From: JAVBWI01 sp036677445 | GTDB lineage: Bacteria; Bacillota; Clostridia; Christensenellales; CAG-138 | DNA: 64,000 nt | Reading direction: 5' to 3' | Assembly (NCBI GenBank): GCA_036677445.1 | Contig: JAVBWI010000004.1 | Location: forward strand, 365,746 to 429,745 | Shown: in pieces, positions 34,201-40,300 of the stretch | How positions within the stretch are numbered: the first letter of the stretch is position 1 | Layout of the letters: each line of letters opens with the position of its first letter | Notes under the pieces: generated by a model | The model's database searches: none | What the model was told of the DNA's origin: nothing | What the model saw: the letters and a program-made list of their open reading frames with translations, nothing else | Position numbers and translations under genes: made by a program

Positions 34201-36896
34201 TCACTGTAGAAGGCAAGCTCAATTTTGCTCTTCCGTTCATTTGTAAAAGGCATATTCAGGATCGCCTCATAAATATCGAAATCCTTTGCGAATATGTCGG
34301 ATATCAGTCTCTCCCTTTTTCTTTGCGCTTTAACTGGGTCTTCCGGGATAGTCTTTCCAAAAATGCTGAGTCCTTTGTTGGCAGTCTCGATTGCTTTTAT
34401 AAAATTGCCGATGGAAGACAACGAGGTCGTTTGTTCCGCCAGGCATTCTCCCTTGTCCAGGTCGGTTATTGCTTGATCCAACAACAGATTGAGCAACCTT
34501 TCGGAATTTGTGTAGTTCCCGCACATGAGCTCGGTTTTTGCCGCTTTTTTCAATATACTGAAGGTGCGCTGATAATGGGTTCCATTCCAGCAATCGTCCG
34601 GCAACAGCGATCTGCTGATTTGGAAATACTCATTTGCCGCTTCTGTAGCAAGCGTGTCAAGCGCCTTGTTGCCGGCATAGTAGTTTAAGTCCGACAGAAA
34701 ATAGGCTTGCTGCCCGATTACTTTTTCTTCTTTCCCCATATTAAGGTGTGAAACGATCGCAAAGAGGTTTTCTGCTTTTTCCAGCTCCATATCCGCCGGA
34801 ATCGTTGTGAGGAGATAGTTTCCTACTTTTCGGTGTATCTGCCGCCGGTCCTCTGCCGGAATTAAGGATAATACCGCTTCCTGCACTCGATCATGTATGA
34901 ATTGCAGCTGGCCCTTGTTCTCTATCAGCAGTCCCTGGCTTAGAACTGGTTTTAGCAGCTCATACAGCTCAAATAGAGACATTCCATTGATAGCGGAAAT
35001 ATCATTGGGTGAAAACGAATTCCCCATACACGCGCAATATTTGAGCAAACCTGTCAAGCCCGGTGCGAGCTTCTGAATTTTAGCGCTAAAAAGCGCAACT
35101 ACCGTAGTCGGCATATGCGATTGATTAACTTTGCCAACGTCCCAGCACCATTGCCTTTTTTCATCGAAAAAAAGCAGGCCTTCGTTGTAGAGATACGAGA
35201 GGCTTTCACTGACAAAAAGCGGGTTGCCTTCGCTTAGGGTGCTGATAAAATCCGACAATGTTTTGGTTTTTGAGCGGGGTGAATCGAGGATATAGGAAAC
35301 CATCTCATGACAATGATGCGGTTTCAAAGATTCTAACCTGATTTCCGTTAAAGGCCAGCCGCTGATCTTTGCATTTGTGATAAGCTTTGAGAGTGGGTGA
35401 CTTGAATCAACCTCGTTATGACGGTATGCTCCCAGCAGGAAAAAGTAGGGATGATCCCTGTAATTGGCCATTATATTTGATAAAAAGTCAAAGGAGGCCA
35501 TGTCGCACCATTGAAGATCGTCTATAAACAACGTCAATGGGTTTTCTTCACTGGCCAGACAAGTCAGAAACCGGTCAAAAAGATCATGATACCGGTTCAA
35601 TGCCTCGACCGGCGGAAGCGCTTTTACATCGGGCTGCGGGCCAATCAGTATTTCCAATTCCGGGATAGCGTCAGTCAATACCCTGGCATTATTTCCTACT
35701 GATTGTAAGATTCTTTTTTTCCAGTTTGCAGCCCGCTCATTGCTTTCGGTCAGAAAAGTTCTGATCAAGTTTTTAAGAGCCTGTATCAAGGAGCTATAGG
35801 GAATATTTTTTTGATAGATATCGAACTTTCCAGATGTAAAATAGCCCTTATGCTTGACAATAGGATTTTGCAACTCCTGTATCAGGCGGGTCTTTCCTAT
35901 GCCGGACAACCCGGATATCAGCAGCGAACGGAATTCACCCTTGACCACCTGCTCGTATTCCTGAAGTATAGTCCCGGCCTCTTTATCCCGGCCTACCATT
36001 TTGGAAACAAAGGGTATTTTTTGAATGCTTACGCATTTTTCTAAAAGAAATTCGCGTATTGCCCCGGTTTTTGCGTACTCAGCCTGGCATCGCATTAGGT
36101 CGGTTAAGAGCCCGCCGGCGCTTTGATAGCGTTTTTCCGGCTGCTTTATGATTAGTTTCGCAATGATTTTGCTTAATGCAACGGGGATATCCGGGTTGTG
36201 TATATGAACCTGAGGGGCTTCTTTTGCAAGATGTGAATGAATCAATTCCAGCGGATCATCCGAATAAAACGGCAATTCGCCTGTCAATATCTCATAAAAC
36301 ACAATGCCCAGTGAATATAGGTCGGAAGAGAAAACAACCCGATGATTGATGCGTCCCGTTTGCTCCGGGGATGTATATGATAACGTATTTCTGATAAAGG
36401 AACGATCATAGATAAAATGGCTGACATCCCTGACATCCACGGTGCTGATAAAATCTATTAATCTGATATCCGATATATTTGAACCGACAAGGATATTGTG
36501 CGGTTTAATTCCGCCATGGATGATTCCGGCTTCATGAATTTTCTCTAAAGCCTGTGTGAGTCTGTAAGCTAAAATAAAAAAATCGCTTAACGGTAATTGA
36601 GGATGCTCCTTTATAAATACATCAAGCGAAATCCCATTAAAATACTCCTGCGTTATAAAGCACATGCCATCTTTTACTTCAAAGGAATCCGGTGTAATCA
36701 GCAGTGGGTTTTTTATAACCTTAAGGTGCTCAATCTTCTGATCAAACTGGGCTTTTTTATATCCGGAAAAATTTATTGATTTTAATACTTTAAGAACAAG
36801 TGTCTGATTCGGATTTGCTTGATGATATACCTTGAAGACGGCAGTGTGTGGAACCTCGGCTACCTTTTCTACTATTTCATAATTTAATATTTTCAT
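31281..36896 (-). CDS. Giant multidomain sensor: Ser/Thr kinase-like, AAA ATPase, GAF, PAS, histidine kinase
   Basis: The protein has 1871 residues. Order: protein-kinase-like domain (about 1-270), AAA+/AfsR-like ATPase (about 290-560, P-loop SGLSGIGKT), a long helical TPR-like region (about 600-1240), GAF (about 1275-1440), a coiled coil, PAS (about 1510-1620) and a HisKA_2-type kinase with EIHHRVKNN (His1674/1675) followed by HATPase to the end. This is the layout of the multi-sensor signal transduction multi-kinases. In the kinase-like part the catalytic HRDxKPxN loop reads HGGIKPHN and DFG reads DFI, so that domain probably does not phosphorylate substrates. It is first gene of the operon; RBS GGAAAGAG. 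Confidence 0.88.
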   Translation of the reverse strand: MKILNYEIVEKVAEVPHTAVFKVYHQANPNQTLVLKVLKSINFSGYKKAQFDQKIEHLKVIKNPLLITPDSFEVKDGMCFITQEYFNGISLDVFIKEHPQLPLSDFFILAYRLTQALEKIHEAGIIHGGIKPHNILVGSNISDIRLIDFISTVDVRDVSHFIYDRSFIRNTLSYTSPEQTGRINHRVVFSSDLYSLGIVFYEILTGELPFYSDDPLELIHSHLAKEAPQVHIHNPDIPVALSKIIAKLIIKQPEKRYQSAGGLLTDLMRCQAEYAKTGAIREFLLEKCVSIQKIPFVSKMVGRDKEAGTILQEYEQVVKGEFRSLLISGLSGIGKTRLIQELQNPIVKHKGYFTSGKFDIYQKNIPYSSLIQALKNLIRTFLTESNERAANWKKRILQSVGNNARVLTDAIPELEILIGPQPDVKALPPVEALNRYHDLFDRFLTCLASEENPLTLFIDDLQWCDMASFDFLSNIMANYRDHPYFFLLGAYRHNEVDSSHPLSKLITNAKISGWPLTEIRLESLKPHHCHEMVSYILDSPRSKTKTLSDFISTLSEGNPLFVSESLSYLYNEGLLFFDEKRQWCWDVGKVNQSHMPTTVVALFSAKIQKLAPGLTGLLKYCACMGNSFSPNDISAINGMSLFELYELLKPVLSQGLLIENKGQLQFIHDRVQEAVLSLIPAEDRRQIHRKVGNYLLTTIPADMELEKAENLFAIVSHLNMGKEEKVIGQQAYFLSDLNYYAGNKALDTLATEAANEYFQISRSLLPDDCWNGTHYQRTFSILKKAAKTELMCGNYTNSERLLNLLLDQAITDLDKGECLAEQTTSLSSIGNFIKAIETANKGLSIFGKTIPEDPVKAQRKRERLISDIFAKDFDIYEAILNMPFTNERKSKIELAFYSELIPDLYMSGLVPQLYLSAAQSTQHCLSGGMDESVIYSFSIMGLLLGEQGDFEQAFRFEDLARDLSAKYPNTFGATRGMNGIVWCNMHSRSHPKQIVEYCLKSIQCGKNCGDLYNAGLSYGPLMWNLQVQGADMSAIEDYANECLQFSNRFNLAFSARLAEAMQAGWVGHMKKNCVHVSMDEKLRLWEKDNHIASAGSYCVHMAISHYYFGEYEEAGRYLEEVKRYLSGLTDNVLKRQWHVFLVLNKLKLFEQESGGAFDELIAEIRPVVEKIETWAALGPLLKPYLAFLYAERERVAGSFKEARSLYLDAINIAHEQKYTFLEGHLNECLGELLLKSGQCTQRVYFAEAARLYRACGAERKESNLINKYPEYFKEEKAVVPQLELETAAPNILPPLDIDYLMKSSIAIAAEIEQDTLLKKIMNVVIESSGAQHGYLLIQENDGLFVYAESHVVKKQIIRTVNRKLEDTRDICKAIARYVYRTGERLVLNNAAQEGIFKDNPEVRHMRLKSVLCLPVIKQSKKIGVLYLENRLSDAVFTSEKTQLTELLTSQAAISLENSRLVDEMKRAEEALRGAKAELEMRVLERTAELARTNQLLEEDITRRKQAEEQVIVEQRRFNEILEILPVYVVLLTPDYHAPFANRVFRERFGEAHGKRCFEFLFGHDKPCENCQTYGVLETKSPCSWKWTGPDGRDYDVFDFPFVDADGSNLILEMGIDITDRNKAEAEIQKLNRELEQRVMKRTAELAAANEELYDSEAHLRSALHEKEVLLKEIHHRVKNNLQIIHSMLNLQSLYTTDELVIGLLKESKNRIFTMALIHEKLYQSESLARINLPEYIQNLIANLFLSYGISERSISPKIYVDDITLNIDTIIPCALIMNELVSNALKYAFSASGGCPDRKKEIQIDLRHGAGNRYKLVVGDNGIGLPDDFIIQNSNSLGLKIVNILVRQLKGEIYIDRNNGTRFTILFEAMK

Positions 36897-36954
36897 GGAT
36901 TTCTCTTTCCAGCCTTCAGTTAAGTATGAAATATATTAAATTTTAATCTGAATA

Positions 36955-36972
36955 GGCGGTCATAGTACCGCC
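36955..36972. other. Small hairpin between the Spo0A-like and giant kinase genes
   Basis: GGCGGT/ACCGCC with a 6-nt loop has no T-tract on the minus strand, so read-through from the Spo0A-like gene into the kinase operon 91 bp downstream is possible. Confidence 0.4.
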
Positions 36973-36987
36973 ATCAGGTCTGCGTAT

Positions 36988-37782
36988 CTATGCGACACCT
37001 TCCGGAAAACTGGCCATTTCGCGGCCATGTTTCATTAACAGCCTGTCCGCCACAAGCGCTATGAATTCTCCATTGGTGGGTTTATCGTACTTTGAATAGA
37101 TTTTGCAGTCAAAGAATTGGTTAATATTTTCAATCTTGCCGCGTTCCCATGCAACCTCTATTGCATGGCGGATGCCTCGCTCTACTTTACTTGACGTTGT
37201 TGAGAACTGTTTCGCGATACAGGGGTATAGCTCTTTCGTCAGGTGGTTAATGAGTTCGGGGTTATTGAATACCATTCGAATTCCTTCCCGGAGATAATGA
37301 TACCCTTTAATATGTGCCGGGATTCCGGTAGCGAGAAAAATGAGCGTGATTTCTTCGCTAAGCGTTTTCGGCGGCTGAGGCGAGGCAGACTTACTTGTCT
37401 CCGGCTGCGCCGTTGTAAGCATATCCAGCATCCTCTTGTACAGCGTTTCCGGCTCTATAGGTTTCGCCATGTAATATCTGGCGCCTAGTGTGAACGCGTA
37501 ACGGATCATACTCTCGTTGCGGATAGCGGAGACCACGATCACCGCCGGCTGTTCGCCCCCAATCCTTCTGAGATTCTCAAGTATGCCCAGCCCATCCAGC
37601 TTCGGCAAAATTAGACCCATCAGCAGGGCGTCGTACCGCTTTAAACGCATTTTCTCAAGGGCTTGACGTCCATCCGTAGCAATATCCACCAACTGTACTT
37701 TTTCCTGCGCAGAAAGGTACTTGTATACGAAATCACGGTACTGCGGATCGTCATCCACGAGCAGAACAGCATACTTAGACAT
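36988..37782 (-). CDS. Spo0A-like transcription factor with Gly in place of the phosphoacceptor Asp
   Basis: The start was set at the ATG after AAGGAGAATCAA, giving 264 residues (Spo0A is about 267). The receiver (about 1-120) keeps the acidic triad D10-D12, a Ser at 85 and Lys107 (AKPIEP). The position of Spo0A Asp56 is Gly56: ALLMGLILP instead of VLDIIMP. The DNA-binding domain (about 150-264) is well conserved, including GIPAHIKGYHYLREGI, SKVERGIRHAIEVAW and KPTNGEFIALVAD. It should bind 0A boxes (TGTCGAA) but cannot be activated in the usual way. It is not beside spoIVB, where the master spo0A lies in most Clostridia, so it is probably a paralogue. Confidence 0.9.
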   Translation of the reverse strand: MSKYAVLLVDDDPQYRDFVYKYLSAQEKVQLVDIATDGRQALEKMRLKRYDALLMGLILPKLDGLGILENLRRIGGEQPAVIVVSAIRNESMIRYAFTLGARYYMAKPIEPETLYKRMLDMLTTAQPETSKSASPQPPKTLSEEITLIFLATGIPAHIKGYHYLREGIRMVFNNPELINHLTKELYPCIAKQFSTTSSKVERGIRHAIEVAWERGKIENINQFFDCKIYSKYDKPTNGEFIALVADRLLMKHGREMASFPEGVA

Positions 37783-37888
37783 TTGATTCTCCTTGTCCCC
37801 TGCTATTTCATTTATAATCTTAACCGATGGCCGAAATTCGTCACGAAAACCGAAAAAATAATAATTCAATTTGTCAGTATATAATAGT

Positions 37889-37917
37889 ATAATAGCATGG
37901 TAAAATTACCGTTACAA
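37889..37917 (-). promoter_or_regulatory. Promoter of the Spo0A-like gene
   Basis: On the minus strand TTGTAA (37912-37917), a 17-nt spacer and TATTAT (37889-37894) predict a leader of about 100 nt. Confidence 0.5.
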
Positions 37918-37938
37918 GTTAGAATGTGTCAGGTAATT

Positions 37939-37957
37939 TGTCGAAAAATAGGTCGAA
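37939..37957 (+). promoter_or_regulatory. Two 0A-box-like sites in the divergent region
   Basis: A perfect TGTCGAA (37939-37945) and GGTCGAA (37951-37957, one mismatch) lie 12 bp apart, about 22-45 bp upstream of the -35 of the Spo0A-like gene and 155 bp upstream of the SLOG gene. Autoregulation by Spo0A or its paralogue is plausible. Confidence 0.5.
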
Positions 37958-38111
37958 TGAGGCGTACCAAATCGTACCGGGACATGTAGCGTAAAGTAAA
38001 AACCTTATCAAATTATCGGATAATATGCTGCGCGACGGTATACTTATAAGACCGTTGCAAATATGTTTACAAAACATCATGCCTACAAGCTAAGAGAGTT
38101 GTGGAAAACAT

Positions 38112-38624
38112 ATGAAAGAAAAAACCTGCTGTTTTGCCGCACAAAACCGGCGGATTATATCCGACGAAGATAATCCCGGTTGCATTAGGCTTATTCTTAA
38201 AATTACTCTGGAGATCGAGTTAATGATAAAAAAAGGATGCAATACATTCATAACCGGAATGGATTGGAGGTCGGAGCTTTGGTTCGCAGAAGCAGTACTT
38301 GATTTGAAACGTGCTTATCCACAAAAAAGTATTAATCTTATCGTCGTTCAGTATGCGGGGCAAGCCTCACGATGGAACAAATATTATCTGGATCGTTATA
38401 AACGCGTACTCTTGCACGCCGATGATAAGGTAACATTAGGGGCAGACTATTATAACGGTTATATGCAGCAGTTAAATCAATATATGATAAGGCATTCGGC
38501 TCACATGATAGCTTTATTTGCCGGCAGGAAGGAACCTGTTATAGCTTCCGATCCGGATACAGTGATTATAAACCCAAACGACTTTTTCGTGAAAAAGCCG
38601 CGCATTTTTTCAATCGTAAAATAG
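38112..38624 (+). CDS. SLOG-superfamily protein related to DUF1273/YpsA
   Basis: The protein has 170 residues. The N-terminal CCFAAQNR corresponds to the CCFTGHRP start of DUF1273 proteins, with the GHR motif altered. GCNTFITGMDWRSELWFAEAVLDLK and the alternating strands and helices fit the Rossmannoid SLOG fold, which binds nucleotides or nucleotide-derived signals. The function of DUF1273 is poorly known. It lies between the Spo0A-like gene (divergent) and an orphan receiver gene 45 bp downstream on the same strand, so the pair is probably co-transcribed. Confidence 0.75.
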   Translation: MKEKTCCFAAQNRRIISDEDNPGCIRLILKITLEIELMIKKGCNTFITGMDWRSELWFAEAVLDLKRAYPQKSINLIVVQYAGQASRWNKYYLDRYKRVLLHADDKVTLGADYYNGYMQQLNQYMIRHSAHMIALFAGRKEPVIASDPDTVIINPNDFFVKKPRIFSIVK

Positions 38625-38669
38625 CGGGTTAGCTTAGCATCTAAACCATTAAGGAAGCAGGAATAATAA

Positions 38670-39053
38670 GTGTCACATCGAATTTTGATTGCCGATGATA
38701 ACAAGGACTTTACCAGTATTTTTAAAGACTACATTTCCTTATATAATGATATCGAACTTGTTGGAATAGCGGAAAATGGCTGCAAGACATATGAAATGCT
38801 GTTGCAGGAAAAGCCTGACCTGTTAATTTTGGATCTTGTTATGCCTGATATGGATGGAATCGAAGTCCTTCGCCGGATTCGTGACATGGACGGCGTCAAA
38901 CCCGCAATATTCGTGATTTCCGCGCTTAGCAACGATGCTATCACCCGTGAGGCTCTGACGCTGGGAGCTTGTGCTTATTTCATTAAGCCAATCAACCTTG
39001 AATCTATCGTCTCTCGAATACGCGCAGTTATGCAAACCACGTCACAAGTTTGA
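38670..39053 (+). CDS. Orphan receiver domain protein, Spo0A-receiver-like
   Basis: The protein has 127 residues with a GTG start after GGAAGCAGGA. It is a complete receiver: D9 and D10, phosphoacceptor Asp55 in LLILDLVMP, switch VISALS, Lys in FIKPIN. It resembles the receiver half of Spo0A (VLRRIRDMDGVKPAIFVISAL) but stops where the DNA-binding domain would begin. It is thus the complement of the neighbouring Spo0A-like protein, which keeps the DNA-binding domain but lost the Asp. It could relay a signal by hetero-dimerisation or act as a Spo0F-like intermediate. Confidence 0.85.
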   Translation: MSHRILIADDNKDFTSIFKDYISLYNDIELVGIAENGCKTYEMLLQEKPDLLILDLVMPDMDGIEVLRRIRDMDGVKPAIFVISALSNDAITREALTLGACAYFIKPINLESIVSRIRAVMQTTSQV

Positions 39054-39106
39054 GATGAAGTCTTGCTCCGGATTAAACTCATAGCCTGCTGACAGGCCTC
39101 TTAGGG

Positions 39107-39133
39107 GGTGTGGGGGATCAAAATCCCCACACC
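39107..39133. terminator. Hairpin downstream of the orphan receiver gene
   Basis: The 9-bp GC-rich stem GGTGTGGGG / CCCCACACC has a 9-nt loop. There is a distal T run (GGTTTTT at 39143). Likely terminator, shared with the R2 repeat that follows. Confidence 0.55.
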
Positions 39134-39158
39134 TATTCAAAGTGGTTTTTCGAACAAT

Positions 39159-39311
39159 AAAAAGGGGCTGTCGCGCTAAATGTTCAGGCACTTAGCACGA
39201 CAGTCCGGGTTCGTGCCCAAACAGGGCAAAATCGGTCCGACGGGCCGATTTTAGAACCCCTTTACCTTTCGCATTATGCACTGAAAATGCTTAATGCGGC
39301 AACCCCTTTTT
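39159..39311. repeat. R2 repeat, copy B: MITE-like element with terminal inverted repeats
   Basis: The ends AAAAAGGGGCTGTCGC and GCGGCAACCCCTTTTT pair with two mismatches. Internal stems: AAATCGGTCC/GGGCCGATTT (39228-39251), GCCC/GGGC, and CGCATTATGCA.../...TGCTTAATGCG. It matches 1025-1194 in the same orientation; copy A has extra bases in the first loop. It is about 153 bp, non-coding, and lies between convergent genes. Confidence 0.8.
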
Positions 39312-39393
39312 ATCGATCTTACAGCATCTACCATACCTTCGCCGCTACGCTTTTGCAGCAATGCAGGGACAGCACCGGCACTCCTTAATCTGT

Positions 39394-39681
39394 CTATTTA
39401 TATACCGTAGTATAACCTTCCATAGAATGGCGATGGCCATCGTTATAAGTGGTTAACCCTCTGTAATGGTGATCATGCCCGCCATTTACATTTTCCTCGG
39501 GCCCGGTAGTAAATTCAAACCCGTGTAAATGGTTATCATTAATTGTAGTACGCCCATTGATGCGATGCGTATGTCCTTTTATATTCGGGCTGGCGCTCGT
39601 CTCACCGTCATAATAGTGAATATGGCCGTCATTTAAGGTTGTTTGGCCTGTAAATCTATGCGTATGCAGTCTCATCGACAT
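39394..39681 (-). CDS. YmaF family histidine-rich protein
   Basis: The start was chosen at an ATG after AAGAGGTGATTCTT, giving 95 residues. Almost the whole chain consists of repeats of the form H-T-H-R/x-x-G-x-T-T-x-(N/D)-D-G-H-x-H, with His in pairs (HTH, HIH, HRH, HDHH). This is the pattern of the Bacillus YmaF family, whose function is unknown. The regular His pairs suggest metal binding or a beta-repeat fold. It has its own transcription unit. Confidence 0.8.
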   Translation of the reverse strand: MSMRLHTHRFTGQTTLNDGHIHYYDGETSASPNIKGHTHRINGRTTINDNHLHGFEFTTGPEENVNGGHDHHYRGLTTYNDGHRHSMEGYTTVYK

Positions 39682-39917
39682 AAGAATCACCTCTTATTGA
39701 CCATTTTATGTAAACGCTTTTTTTGTGTGCCTGAACGTGCATTGCATATAAGAATATTAAGCGTGTCTTTTATACAATATCTTGTGGTGTGAGGATTCGG
39801 AAAAATTTAGAAAAAACGCCCACTTCGCGTTAATGTGGCAAAAGGCGGGCATTTTACTTATATAAGTAATACTGTTTTCACAGATTCAGTTTATATGAAA
39901 GCGAGCCTCGATTCTAC
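39682..39917. other. Intergenic region before the IS3 remnant
   Basis: About 235 bp, AT-rich near the YmaF start. A weak inverted pair (ACGCCCACTT and AAGGCGGGCATTTT) at 39817-39857 may be a decayed terminator. I see no gene. Confidence 0.4.
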
Positions 39918-40236
39918 TGTGAAACTGCACCCAAAAGATAGACAGTGTGGTACACTGAATAATGGAAGGGGGGCAGTTTCATGCCCAGAGGGAAGCCCAA
40001 CAAAGAGTATACAGGAGAGTTCAAGCAATTTGAGATTCCAAATCACGAGCGGGTGCGGCAATGGGAACGTATTTATCTGGAGGAAGGCTCTGCGGGGCTA
40101 TATGTGGAACGGCGAGGCCATGGCGGAAAGGGGCGTCCGCCAAGCTGGACAAGCAGGTAGAAGAAGATCTGACAGCTGAAAATCAGCGGCCTCGGGCTGA
40201 GAATGCGTACCTAAAAAACTTGCAAAGCTTAAGGGC
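39918..40236 (+). pseudogene. Degenerate IS3-family insertion sequence, OrfA remnant
   Basis: The left end TGAAACTGCACCCAAAAGAT at 39920 resembles the terminus of IS3-group elements with OrfA/OrfB. OrfA starts at the ATG at 39981 (MPRGKPNKEYTGEFK). It then jumps to FEIPNHERVRQWERIYLEEG, so a middle segment (helix-turn-helix part) is deleted. Near 40141 one base is missing (PPKLDKQVEEDL is out of frame), and the remnant stops near 40236 in the leucine-zipper region (RAENAYLKNLQSL). OrfB and the right end are absent. It cannot transpose. Confidence 0.85.
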
Positions 40237-40300
40237 TTGCCGCCCGCTCTTCACAGGCGGCAAGCCCTCTCGGCTGCCCATGACGCCCGGGCAGATGCTG

